Shown here one piece after another: positions 16,848-25,216 of a stretch of 64,000 bases of DNA. The translations under genes were made by a program, and so were the position numbers. The notes under the pieces are model-generated. The model worked only from the letters and a program-made list of their open reading frames with translations, did not search any database and was not told where the DNA came from. The stretch comes from Atlantibacter subterraneus (GTDB lineage Bacteria; Pseudomonadota; Gammaproteobacteria; Enterobacterales; Enterobacteriaceae). How positions within the stretch are numbered: position 1 is the first letter of the stretch; each line of letters opens with the position of its first letter. The DNA lies in assembly GCF_027853245.1 (NCBI RefSeq), contig NZ_JAPTZM010000004.1; one strand, written 5' to 3'.

Positions 16848-18332
16848 TTAACCGACGCTGTGCTCAAGGCTGATGGCTAATAATTTTTGGGCTTCCACCG
16901 CGAACTCCAGCGGCAGCTCGGAGAACACATCCTTACAGAAGCCGTTGACGATCATTGAGATGGCGTCGTCTTCGCTGATGCCGCGTTGCAGGCAGTAGAA
17001 CAGCTGGTCTTCGCCAATGCGCGAGGTGGTAGCCTCGTGCTCCAGCTGCGCCGAGTTGTTGCGGCACTCCACGTACGGGAAGGTATGCGCCCCGCAATCC
17101 GGGCCAATCAGCATTGAGTCGCACTGGGTAAAGTTACGCGCGTTGGTGGCGGTCGGCATGATTTTCACCAGCCCGCGATAGCTGTTCTGGCTGTGCCCCG
17201 CCGAAATCCCTTTCGAGATAATCGTCGATTTGGTGTTTTTGCCGATATGGATCATCTTGGTGCCGGTATCGGCCTGCTGGTGCCCGCTGGTCAGCGCCAC
17301 CGAGAAGAATTCGCCGATAGAGTTATCCCCGCGCAGAATGCAGCTTGGGTATTTCCAGGTGATGGCGGATCCGGTTTCGGACTGGGTCCAGGACATCTTG
17401 CTGTTCTCGCCTTCACACAGCGCGCGCTTAGTAACGAAGTTTAGGATCCCGCCAGTGTTGTTATCGCCTGGGAACCAGTTCTGCACCGTGGAGTATTTCA
17501 CCTCAGCATCTTTATGGATGATCACTTCCACCACCGCCGCGTGCAGCTGGTAGCTGTCGCGCACTGGAGCGGAGCAGCCTTCGATATAGCTGACGTAGCT
17601 GCCTTCATCGGCGATCAGAATGGTGCGCTCGAACTGGCCGGTTTTTTCCGCATTGATGCGGAAATAGGTCGACAACTCCATCGGGCAGCGCACCCCTTTC
17701 GGGATGTAGATAAAGGTGCCGTCAGAGGCCACCGCCGCGTTCAGCGCCGCAAAGAAGTTGTCGTTAGACGGCACCACGGTACCCAGATACTGGCGCACCA
17801 GCTCCGGGAACTCGTGGATTGCCTCGCCGAAGGAGCAGAAGATAATCCCCTGGTCGGCCAGCTTTTCGCGATAGGTGGTGGCGACCGACACCGAGTCAAA
17901 AATGGCGTCCACCGCCACTTCTTTGCCCTCGCGCACCGGCACGCCGAGCTGCTCGAAGGCTTTTTCCACTTCGTCGGTTAAATAGCTGTTGCTGCCGGTC
18001 TGCTGGACCGCGCCCGGCTGGGATTCGCAGTTATCATCGCAGTTGCCGCAGGACGGCGCAGAGTAATAGCTGTAATCCTGATAGTTCAGCTTATCGTAAT
18101 GGGCCTTGAGCCAGTGCGGCTCCTCCATCTCCAGCCACGCGTGATACGCGTCGAGACGGAATTGCAGCATCCAGTCGGGTTCGTTACGGCGCGCAGAGAT
18201 CGCCCGCACTACCTCTTCGTTAATGCCTTTTGCCAGCTCATCGGTCTGTAACCGGGTAAAAAAGCCCTCTTTATAATTGAGGTGCCCGGTCCAGGTTTTG
18301 ACATCGTCAGTTGCTTCAATATTACGAGACAT
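16848..18332 (-). CDS. sufB: SufB, Fe-S scaffold subunit
   Basis: Main scaffold on which the Suf system builds [Fe-S] clusters, with SufC and SufD. 494 residues. The start MSRNIEATDDVKTWTGHL is chosen at 18332, 2 bp after sufA ends; an open frame extends 14 codons upstream into sufA. An N-terminal cysteine cluster 'CGNCDDNC' lies at about 105-112, and the conserved 'CDSMLIGPDCGAHTFPY' region toward the C-terminus. Confidence 0.97.
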   Translation of the reverse strand: MSRNIEATDDVKTWTGHLNYKEGFFTRLQTDELAKGINEEVVRAISARRNEPDWMLQFRLDAYHAWLEMEEPHWLKAHYDKLNYQDYSYYSAPSCGNCDDNCESQPGAVQQTGSNSYLTDEVEKAFEQLGVPVREGKEVAVDAIFDSVSVATTYREKLADQGIIFCSFGEAIHEFPELVRQYLGTVVPSNDNFFAALNAAVASDGTFIYIPKGVRCPMELSTYFRINAEKTGQFERTILIADEGSYVSYIEGCSAPVRDSYQLHAAVVEVIIHKDAEVKYSTVQNWFPGDNNTGGILNFVTKRALCEGENSKMSWTQSETGSAITWKYPSCILRGDNSIGEFFSVALTSGHQQADTGTKMIHIGKNTKSTIISKGISAGHSQNSYRGLVKIMPTATNARNFTQCDSMLIGPDCGAHTFPYVECRNNSAQLEHEATTSRIGEDQLFYCLQRGISEDDAISMIVNGFCKDVFSELPLEFAVEAQKLLAISLEHSVG

Positions 18333-18334
18333 AA

Positions 18335-18712
18335 TTAATCCGCCTGGACCCCAAAACTTTCGCCACAGCCGCATTCGTTCTGGGCTTTGGGGTTATGGAA
18401 TTTGAACAGTTGATTTAATCCTTCGCGCACATAATCGACTTCCGTGCCATCGATAAACGGCATTGCCGACAGCGGCACGTACAGCCGCGCCCCATCCTGC
18501 TCGAACAGCAGATCGTCTTTATGGGGTTCTTTCACGGTATCCAGCACATAGCCGAAGCCCGCGCAGCCGGTTTGTTTGATGCCAAGGCGTATACCCAGCA
18601 TGCCTTCCTGCGCCGCCGTCAGCTTGCGGACGTGCTCCGCCGCCTCGGGCGTCAGGGTCAGTCCCTGCCAGGCGAATTCTTTCGGATCGAAGTTATCAGT
18701 TTGCACATCCAT
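18335..18712 (-). CDS. sufA: SufA, A-type Fe-S carrier
   Basis: A-type carrier that takes clusters from SufBCD to target proteins. 125 residues (E. coli 122). Three cluster-binding cysteines are visible: 'KQTGCAGFGYVL' and 'NECGCGES' near the C-terminus. First gene of the operon; the Fur box is 49 bp upstream. Confidence 0.95.
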   Translation of the reverse strand: MDVQTDNFDPKEFAWQGLTLTPEAAEHVRKLTAAQEGMLGIRLGIKQTGCAGFGYVLDTVKEPHKDDLLFEQDGARLYVPLSAMPFIDGTEVDYVREGLNQLFKFHNPKAQNECGCGESFGVQAD

Positions 18713-18760
18713 CGTTCACCTCATTGATTCAAAGCCCACAGGCCGATAGCCCTATGTTAG

Positions 18761-18775
18761 TGATAACTATTCTCA
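18761..18775 (-). promoter_or_regulatory. Fur box of the suf operon
   Basis: TGATAAC-T-ATTCTCA fits the 7-1-7 Fur site (TGATAAT-N-ATTATCA) at 12 of 14 positions. It lies 49-63 bp upstream of sufA. Fur represses suf when iron is plentiful in E. coli. Confidence 0.75.
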
Positions 18776-19230
18776 ATACAACATTCTGGTAACAGGGGTA
18801 TTCGCGGAATGCTGCATTTTTGGGCGTCTTTACTAAGGATAGACCCTCACAGCAGTCTTGCAGATGGCGATGCGTGCGGTTTAGTCAATTGAAATAAAAG
18901 GCATTTTGATATGCGAAATGGGCATGTCGCGGGACAAGAAAAAGATGTATAGATAATACCTATTTATGTGATTAGGTAACAAAATTACCGATGCACAGAT
19001 CCAGCTTTTCGTTGGATCGTCACTCAGGCAAAAGCATTAGACCTGTATAATTTTGTACATTTTCACCCATAAGCGAATAATTATTACCGCTACGCTTCAC
19101 TCTGAGGGATAAAAATTACAGCTCGTTGATTTTACTGATGAAAATATTTTCCACATTTTTCTGGAATATCGCTAATACTTATCTCCGGTCAACGTTAAAC
19201 CCTTTAAACATTGTCGTAGAGGTGCAATAG
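18776..19230. other. AT-rich gap upstream of sufA
   Basis: 455 bp without a convincing gene. It should hold the remaining suf control sites (OxyR, IHF, IscR in E. coli), which I cannot place with confidence. A hairpin GATCCAGC / GTTGGATC at 18998-19018 and an inverted repeat GGTAA / TTACC at 18975-18989 stand out. E. coli encodes the sRNA RydB in the sufA-ydiH gap; I cannot confirm it here. Confidence 0.4.
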
Positions 19231-19437
19231 ATGCAGTTTGTGAGTGAAAGTAGCGTGATGTCTGAACAAAACTTTGATTTTCTTGCATTTAGTTTCGCCG
19301 GGATGCAATTACGCGGCAGGGATGTGAATCTGGATAATATTACCGGCCTGATGGAGCATGAAAGCAAAATCTGGTTCCGGAATCGGTATGATTACTACCT
19401 GAATCAGTTCAGAAATGGGTTCGCAACTCACAATTAA
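19231..19437 (+). CDS. Unrecognised 68-residue protein
   Basis: Starts MQFVSESSVMSEQNFDFLAF; ends NQFRNGFATHN. Soluble, aromatic-rich (F, Y, W), with no membrane segment or signal. The first ATG has the better ribosome site (agaggtgcaatag); a second ATG ten codons in (MSEQNFDF) is possible. It occupies the place of ydiH in E. coli but does not resemble YdiH as I recall it. Followed by a strong hairpin. AT-rich compared with neighbours. Confidence 0.65.
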   Translation: MQFVSESSVMSEQNFDFLAFSFAGMQLRGRDVNLDNITGLMEHESKIWFRNRYDYYLNQFRNGFATHN

Positions 19438-19448
19438 TTGCGCATCAA

Positions 19449-19470
19449 CCGGGTAGCGTTCGCTACCCGG
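19449..19470 (+). terminator. Hairpin after the 68-codon gene
   Basis: Perfect 10-bp stem CCGGGTAGCG / CGCTACCCGG with a 2-base loop, 12 bp past the stop codon. No T-run follows, so termination is uncertain. Confidence 0.45.
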
Positions 19471-19512
19471 CCTGTCTGGCGGAAACACTCGCCACCAACG
19501 TATCGTTAAAAA

Positions 19513-19713
19513 TTACAACGGCCTGACGGGCCTGTCCGGATCTTCAATGTCCGGGACATCGGGGTCGATGTCGTCTTCCGGAAGCCGATCGGGGTCTTCA
19601 ATATCGGGAACATCCGGGTCCAGGGGATCGTAATCATCAGGCGGCAAACGTTCAGGGTCATCGGTGATCGGTCTGTCCGATGGGATCGGATCGTAATCAG
19701 GGCGCTGAGACAT
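19513..19713 (-). CDS. Acidic, proline-rich repeat protein, 66 residues
   Basis: Low-complexity protein of mostly D, P, E, R and I, starting MSQRPDYDPIPSDRPITDDP. The block DPDVPDIEDPDR occurs at residues 32-43 and again at 50-61 (18-residue period), with an earlier degenerate copy at about 18-30. At the DNA level two 29-bp units (19538-19566 and 19592-19620) are near copies. A strong ribosome site (cggaggtaat) precedes the ATG, which supports a real gene. Predicted to be disordered and acidic. I do not recognise a family. Confidence 0.7.
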   Translation of the reverse strand: MSQRPDYDPIPSDRPITDDPERLPPDDYDPLDPDVPDIEDPDRLPEDDIDPDVPDIEDPDRPVRPL

Positions 19714-19974
19714 ATTACCTCCGGCTACTCGATAAAAAGCTACTGTTCGCTATTTCCTGTTTTCCCGGGTTCGTCTTCCTTCCAAATCAAACCATTTATC
19801 GGGATCTTTCGGTGGTTCTTTGATCATGCTTAAAACGAGGCATTTCATGGCCGGCTCCGCAGGATAAGCAGTACATGCTGCGACTGAAGTATAGGCACGG
19901 CGCGGCATTCCGGCGAGCGGAGCGGGATCGGATTCGTCTCTATTCGGGCCAGTTTATTGACCCGAGCAGGGGTT

Positions 19975-20385
19975 TTACACCACCGAGGTGGTCAGGCGGG
20001 AAGTACAGCAGAGTTTGTTTTGTTCATCGAAAATATCGATTTGCCACACCTGGTGACGACGGCCAACGTGCACCGCGCGGCACACGCCGCGCACGATGCC
20101 CGCCCGGGCGGAGCGCAGGTGGTTGGCGTTGACTTCCAGCCCCACCACCCGCTGTTCCCCCTCGGTGCACAGATAGCCCGCCACCGAGCCAAGGGTTTCC
20201 GCCAGCACCACCGACGCACCGCCGTGCAGCAGCCCAAACGGCTGGCGGGTGCGGCTGTCCACCGGCATGGTGGCTTCCAGCGAATCGTCGCCGATATGGC
20301 TGAAGGTAATATCCAACAGCCCCACCATATTGTCGTGCCCCATCGCGTTGAGGGCTTCCAGTGTCGCGCTGCGTTTCCAGATCAT
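19975..20385 (-). CDS. menI: MenI (YdiI), 1,4-dihydroxy-2-naphthoyl-CoA hydrolase
   Basis: Hotdog-fold thioesterase that releases DHNA from DHNA-CoA in menaquinone synthesis. 136 residues, as in E. coli, starting MIWKRSATLEALNAMG. The hotdog core 'QPFGLLHGGASVVLAETLGS' contains the catalytic glutamate region. The upstream frame extension is inside ydiJ. Its ATG overlaps the ydiJ stop (ATGA), so the two are coupled. Confidence 0.94.
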   Translation of the reverse strand: MIWKRSATLEALNAMGHDNMVGLLDITFSHIGDDSLEATMPVDSRTRQPFGLLHGGASVVLAETLGSVAGYLCTEGEQRVVGLEVNANHLRSARAGIVRGVCRAVHVGRRHQVWQIDIFDEQNKLCCTSRLTTSVV

Positions 20386-23300
20386 CCCAGTATCTCCAGC
20401 ATTGCCTGTAAGGGGTGACGCACGCCGTTGCCTTCGATGCGCTTCACCTGGCTGCGGCAGGAGTAGCCGGTCGCCAGACAGCGGTTGCGCGGCAGGCGCT
20501 GCATCGCCTGATGCCACGACAGCTCGTAAATCCCCAGCGAGTTGGCGTGGTTGTTAATTTCGTGGCCGTAGGTGCCCGCCATGCCGCAACAGCCGACGCT
20601 GACGTTTTCCAGCTTCGCGCCAAGATGGGCGAACAGCGCCGCCCACTGCCCCGTCGCGCCGGGCAGCGCGGTCACTTCGGTACAGTGACCGAACAGATAC
20701 CAGGATTCGCCCACTACCGGTGCTGCCACTTTATTTTCAAATACCCGCAGCAGCCATTCGTGAACCAGCAGCACGTTGAAATCACCGCGCGCCTCGCCGA
20801 TGGCCTGGCGGTACTCGTCGCGATAGCACAGCACCAGCGCCGGATCGACGCCCACCATCGGCATCCCGAGTTGGGCCACGCGGTTGAGAAATTCAGAGGT
20901 TTTGCGCGCGGTACGGGCAAAGCGATCGAGGAAGCCTTTAATATGCTGCGCTTTACCGTTTGGCGAGAACGGCAGCACCACCGGATTAAAGCCCAGCTTC
21001 TCGATCAGCCGGACAAAATCCGCCACCACTTGCGCGTCGTAATAGCTGGTGAACGGGTCCTGCACCACCAGTACGGTGCGGTCGCGCTCGGCAAAGCTCA
21101 GCCCTTCAAGATCTTCCAGCGTCATATTGGCGCTGCGGTGGCCCACCAGCTGCTGTTGCAGCGTCGGGGTGGATAGCAGCGGCAAATCCACCATGCCGAT
21201 ATGCTTCGCCGACAGATCTTTCACCCACGGCTGACTCATAAAGAAGTTGAATACTTTTGGCGCGCGGGCCATCAGCGGCGCGTAGCTCTCGACGGTCGCC
21301 ACAAAGTGATCGCGTACCGGGCGCAGATAGCGGGTGTGATACAGCTGTAAGAAGCGCGAGCGGAACTCCGGCACGTCGATTTTAATCGGGCACTGGGTCG
21401 AGCAGGCTTTGCAGGCAAGGCAGCCGGACATCGCCTCTTTGACCTCGTGGGAAAAATCATACTCGCCTCTTTGCGCATGCCAGGTGTTGCGGGTGCGCTC
21501 AATCAGGGTGCGCAGACTGGCGCGTTTCTCCGGCAGGCTTTTTTCCAGCTTGATCGGGTCGACGCCGCGGTCTTCCAGCAACCGCAGCCATTCACGCACC
21601 AACGTGGCGCGCCCTTTCGGGGAGTGAATGCGATTGCTGGTGATTTTCATCGACGGGCACATCGGGCTCTTCACGTCGAAGTTAAAGCACAGCCCGTTGC
21701 CGTTGCACTCCATCGCCCCGCGCCAGGCGCTGCGAACCGCGATGGGGATTTGCCGGTCGAAGGTGCCGCGCTTGACGTCATCGACCTTTTTCATCGGCGC
21801 GTCAATGCCCGCTGGCGGGCAGATTTTGCCCGGGTTTAAGCGGTTATTCGGGTCGAACACCGCTTTAATCACCCGCAGTTCTTGGTACAGCTCATCGCCG
21901 AAAAACGCCGGGCTGTACTCGGCGCGAAAGCCTTTACCGTGTTCGCCCCACAGCAGGCCGCCGTATTTCGCGGTCAGCGCCACCACCTCGTCGGAGATAC
22001 GCTTCATCAGCACTTCCTGATGCGGGTCGCACATATCCAGCGCCGGGCGCACGTGCAGTACGCCCGCATCCACGTGGCCGAACATGCCGTAGCTCAGGCC
22101 GTGGCCGTCCAGCAGCGCGCGAAACTCAACAATATAATCCGCCAGATTTTCCGGCGGCACGCAGGTATCTTCGGCAAACGGGATCGGCTTTGCCAACCCC
22201 TTAGCGTTGCCCAGCAGCCCGACCGCTTTTTTACGCATCGCGTAGATGCGCTCGACGCCCGCTAAATCGGCGCACACCTGCCAGCCGATCACCCCGCCTT
22301 CACCGCGCGCCATCAACTCATCCAGACGGGCGCACAGCGCCATCACCTGGCTGTCAATCAGTGCTTCATCGTCCCCGGCGAACTCAACGATATTCAGCCC
22401 AAGCAGATCTTTATCCGGCACATCGGTAATCAGCTCTTTTACCGAATGCCAGACGATATCTTCCCGCGCCAGGTTAAGCACTTTGGAATCGACGGTTTCA
22501 ACCGACAGCGCCTGGGCCTGCACCATAAACGGCGCGTTGCGCAGCGCGGAGTCGAACGAATCATACTTCACGTTTACCAGCTGGCGCACTTTGGGCAGCG
22601 GCGTAATATCCAGCCGCGCTTCGGTGATAAACGCCAGGGTGCCTTCCGAACCGGTCAGAATGCGCGTCAGGTTAAAGCGGCTCATATCGTCGCTGTAGAC
22701 GTTTTTCAGGTCATAGCCGGTCAGGAAGCGGTTGAGTTTTGGGAATTTCGCCAGGATCAGCGGACGCTGTTCGCGGCAGCGCTCCACCACGGTTTTATAG
22801 ATGCGGCCAATCGGTCCCGGCTCGCGGCCCATCTCTTCCGCCAGCGTGGCAGACATCTCATGGGTATCAAGAATATCGCCGCCCAGCAGCACCGCGCGCA
22901 CGCCTAAGACGTGATCGGAGGTTTTCCCGTACACCAGCGAGCCCTGCCCGGAGGCGTCGGTGTTGATCATGCCGCCAAGGGTGGCGCGGTTACTGGTGGA
23001 GAGTTCCGGCGCGAAGAAATAGCCGTAGGGTTTGAGGTACTGATTAAGCTGGTCTTTGATCACGCCCGCTTCAACCCGCACCCAGCCTTCTTCCGGGTTA
23101 ATTTCCATGATGCGGTTCATATAGCGCGACATATCAACAATGATGCCGCTGTTCAGCGCCTGGCCGTTGGTGCCGGTGCCGCCGCCGCGCGGGGTAAACA
23201 CCAGCGAGGCAAAGCGCGCTTCATCCGCCAGCCGGGCAATCAGCGCCACGTCCGCCGTGGAGCGCGGGAAGAGCACCGCATCGGGTAAAAGCTGATAAAT

Positions 23301-23438
23301 ACTGTTGTCGGTCGCCATGGTAAGGCGATCGGCATAGCTGGTGGCGGTATCGCCGGTAAACCCGTGTTGCTCCAGTGCCTGCAAAAAGTTGACGACCAGC
23401 TGAACTAACCCTGGCGCCTGAGAAATTTGTGGGATCAT
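20382..23438 (-). CDS. ydiJ: YdiJ, FAD and 4Fe-4S oxidoreductase (D-2-hydroxyglutarate dehydrogenase type)
   Basis: 1018 residues, E. coli length. An N-terminal FAD-binding PCMH domain (about 20-260; 'PRGGGTGTNGQALNSGI') and an FAD-oxidase C domain are followed by a ferredoxin-like cluster motif 'CLACKACSTQCPIKID' (about residue 660), then CCG-type cysteine-rich domains ('CCGMAGTYGHE') near the C-terminus. The single chain thus fuses a GlpD/GlcD-like flavoprotein to a GlcF-like subunit. The family has been reported to oxidise D-2-hydroxyglutarate. The start MIPQISQAPGLVQLV is preferred to a codon six positions upstream. Confidence 0.93.
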   Translation of the reverse strand: MIPQISQAPGLVQLVVNFLQALEQHGFTGDTATSYADRLTMATDNSIYQLLPDAVLFPRSTADVALIARLADEARFASLVFTPRGGGTGTNGQALNSGIIVDMSRYMNRIMEINPEEGWVRVEAGVIKDQLNQYLKPYGYFFAPELSTSNRATLGGMINTDASGQGSLVYGKTSDHVLGVRAVLLGGDILDTHEMSATLAEEMGREPGPIGRIYKTVVERCREQRPLILAKFPKLNRFLTGYDLKNVYSDDMSRFNLTRILTGSEGTLAFITEARLDITPLPKVRQLVNVKYDSFDSALRNAPFMVQAQALSVETVDSKVLNLAREDIVWHSVKELITDVPDKDLLGLNIVEFAGDDEALIDSQVMALCARLDELMARGEGGVIGWQVCADLAGVERIYAMRKKAVGLLGNAKGLAKPIPFAEDTCVPPENLADYIVEFRALLDGHGLSYGMFGHVDAGVLHVRPALDMCDPHQEVLMKRISDEVVALTAKYGGLLWGEHGKGFRAEYSPAFFGDELYQELRVIKAVFDPNNRLNPGKICPPAGIDAPMKKVDDVKRGTFDRQIPIAVRSAWRGAMECNGNGLCFNFDVKSPMCPSMKITSNRIHSPKGRATLVREWLRLLEDRGVDPIKLEKSLPEKRASLRTLIERTRNTWHAQRGEYDFSHEVKEAMSGCLACKACSTQCPIKIDVPEFRSRFLQLYHTRYLRPVRDHFVATVESYAPLMARAPKVFNFFMSQPWVKDLSAKHIGMVDLPLLSTPTLQQQLVGHRSANMTLEDLEGLSFAERDRTVLVVQDPFTSYYDAQVVADFVRLIEKLGFNPVVLPFSPNGKAQHIKGFLDRFARTARKTSEFLNRVAQLGMPMVGVDPALVLCYRDEYRQAIGEARGDFNVLLVHEWLLRVFENKVAAPVVGESWYLFGHCTEVTALPGATGQWAALFAHLGAKLENVSVGCCGMAGTYGHEINNHANSLGIYELSWHQAMQRLPRNRCLATGYSCRSQVKRIEGNGVRHPLQAMLEILG

Positions 23439-23511
23439 TAGCCTTAAACCTGCCACATCGAGAAGTTGTGAGTTGCGAGCCTGCTACAACAAGCCTCGTT
23501 GTCATCATTGG

Positions 23512-23527
23512 AAGTTATCGTTTGCGT
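23512..23527 (+). promoter_or_regulatory. Possible PurR half-site between ydiJ and ydiK
   Basis: The 16-mer aagttatcgtttgcgt has a perfect right half (GTTTGCGT) and a weak left half (12 of 16 overall) against the PurR consensus. It lies in the divergent promoter region. Confidence 0.35.
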
Positions 23528-23687
23528 GACGACACCACGTTTGTATCACACTTTTTCGGACTCGCCCACGAGATTTAACGGCGGTTTTAGACTCGTAAAA
23601 ACGCCTGAAATCACTCATCATTTATCAGCATCAACCAATGCAACTTTTCGCGCCGTCGGTTTGGCGCATCACCTTGTGAAGGTCAAT

Positions 23688-24803
23688 ATGATTAATTCTC
23701 GTCAACCCATGGACGTGCCGCAAACGCTGCTGTCCGTGCTTTTTTTATCGATCATGATTATTGCCTGCCTGTGGATTGTGCAGCCGTTTATTCTGGGCTT
23801 CGCCTGGGCGGGAACGGTGGTGATCGCCACCTGGCCGGTACTGATCCGCCTGCAGCGGATTTTGTGCGGCCGCCGCTCGCTGGCGGTGCTGGTGATGACG
23901 CTGCTGCTGATCCTGCTGTTCGTGATCCCTATCGCCCTGCTGGTCAACAGCCTGGTGGACAACAGCGGCCCGCTGATTGACTGGGTATCCAAAGGCCAGA
24001 CCGGCATGCCGGATCTGGACTGGCTGAACAGCATCCCGCTGATCGGTACCAAGCTCTATTCCGGCTGGCACAACCTGCTGGAAAGCGGCGGCAGCGCCAT
24101 CATGGCCAAAGTACGCCCCTATATCGGCAGCACTACCACCTGGTTTATCGGCCAGGCGGCGCACGTCGGGCGGCTGGTGATGCACTGCGCGCTGATGCTG
24201 CTGTTTAGCGCCCTGCTGTACTGGCGCGGCGAGCAGGTCGCTTACGGCATTCGCCACTTCGCGATTCGTCTCGCGGCCAAACGCGGCGACGCGGCAGTGC
24301 TGCTGGCGGGCCAGGCAATCCGCGCGGTAGCGCTGGGCGTGGTGGTCACCGCGCTGGTGCAGGCGGTGCTGGGCGGCATTGGCCTGGCAATCACCGGCGT
24401 TCCGTACGCCGCCGTATTAACGGTGGTCATGGTGCTCAGTTGCCTGGTGCAGTTAGGGCCGCTGCTGGTGTTGATCCCGTCAATTATCTGGTTGTACTGG
24501 ACCGGCGACACCACCTGGGGCACGGTGCTGCTGGTGTGGAGCTGCGTGGTGGGGCTGATGGATAACGTCATCCGCCCGATGCTGATCCGCATGGGCGCTG
24601 ACCTGCCGATGATTCTGATTCTCTCCGGCGTGATCGGCGGGCTGATCGCTTTTGGTATGATTGGCCTGTTTATCGGCCCGGTGCTGCTGGCGGTTTCCTG
24701 GCGGCTGTTCTCGGTCTGGGTTCAGGAAGCGCCCGCCCCGCAGCAGTCCACCAGCGAAGCGATTAACTCACTGGAACAGCAAAACCTTCCTCTTGATAAA
24801 TAA
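23688..24803 (+). CDS. ydiK: YdiK, AI-2E/UPF0118-family membrane protein
   Basis: Inner-membrane transporter-like protein of the AI-2 exporter family, 371 residues (E. coli 370), with about eight predicted helices including an N-terminal pair (FLSIMIIACLWIVQPFILGF). Substrate not established. The start MINSRQPMDVPQTLL at 23688 follows a 'gaaggtcaat' site; the longer frame upstream is intergenic. A hairpin follows the stop. Confidence 0.92.
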   Translation: MINSRQPMDVPQTLLSVLFLSIMIIACLWIVQPFILGFAWAGTVVIATWPVLIRLQRILCGRRSLAVLVMTLLLILLFVIPIALLVNSLVDNSGPLIDWVSKGQTGMPDLDWLNSIPLIGTKLYSGWHNLLESGGSAIMAKVRPYIGSTTTWFIGQAAHVGRLVMHCALMLLFSALLYWRGEQVAYGIRHFAIRLAAKRGDAAVLLAGQAIRAVALGVVVTALVQAVLGGIGLAITGVPYAAVLTVVMVLSCLVQLGPLLVLIPSIIWLYWTGDTTWGTVLLVWSCVVGLMDNVIRPMLIRMGADLPMILILSGVIGGLIAFGMIGLFIGPVLLAVSWRLFSVWVQEAPAPQQSTSEAINSLEQQNLPLDK

Positions 24804-24807
24804 CCCG

Positions 24808-24836
24808 ATCGGGCGAAGCCATTCGCCCGATACTTT
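24808..24836 (+). terminator. Terminator-like hairpin after ydiK
   Basis: 10-bp stem ATCGGGCGAA / TTCGCCCGAT with a 4-base loop, 5 bp past the stop; followed by ACTTTA, a weak T-run. Confidence 0.6.
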
Positions 24837-24976
24837 AGCAAACCTAATCATTAGCCGCTGCGTTTTTGCCCATCAACATCTCGAAGCCTTGTGCCGCTTA
24901 ACATTCCGTATCGCAAATCATTTACCTTTAGTTAACGATTGGGACGAATCTGATCGACGCTGGAAGTGGGTCTACC

Positions 24977-24982
24977 TACAAT
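24977..24982 (+). promoter_or_regulatory. rprA promoter -10
   Basis: TACAAT seven bases upstream of the predicted RprA 5' end. In E. coli this promoter is activated by RcsB; an RcsB box could not be placed reliably. Confidence 0.65.
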
Positions 24983-24988
24983 CAAATC

Positions 24989-25094
24989 ACGGTTATGAAT
25001 CAACGCGTTGATTTATAAGCATGGAAATCCCCTGAGTGAAACAACGAATTGCTGTGTGTAGTCTTTGCCCATCTCCCACGATGGGCTTTTTTTT
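24989..25094 (+). ncRNA. rprA: RprA small RNA
   Basis: About 106 nt. The 5' stem around AATCAACGCGTTGATT, the conserved core 'GGAAATCCCCTGAGTGAAAC' that pairs with the rpoS leader to raise sigma-S translation (Hfq-dependent), and the terminator hairpin GCCCATC / GATGGGC followed by eight T are all present. It agrees with E. coli RprA almost throughout; differences are mainly in the first stem. Location after ydiK is as in E. coli. Confidence 0.95.
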
Positions 25095-25173
25095 ACTTAA
25101 AATTTGAGTATTCAGGCGCGTAATTGATTAAGGAATTCAACAAATAAGCCAGACGGGAGAACAGCGCGGAAAC

Positions 25174-25199
25174 AAAAAAGGCGGCTAAATCAGCCGCCT
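25174..25199 (-). terminator. Rho-independent terminator after ppsA
   Basis: On the minus strand AGGCGGCT / AGCCGCCT with a 5-base loop, then six T; 18 bp past the ppsA stop. Confidence 0.92.
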
Positions 25200-25216
25200 G
25201 AGGGAAGGATTAAAGA

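Noticed and set aside
23499..23687. Upstream extension of ydiK
   Set aside because: Covers the divergent promoter region; E. coli YdiK begins at the position equivalent to 23688.
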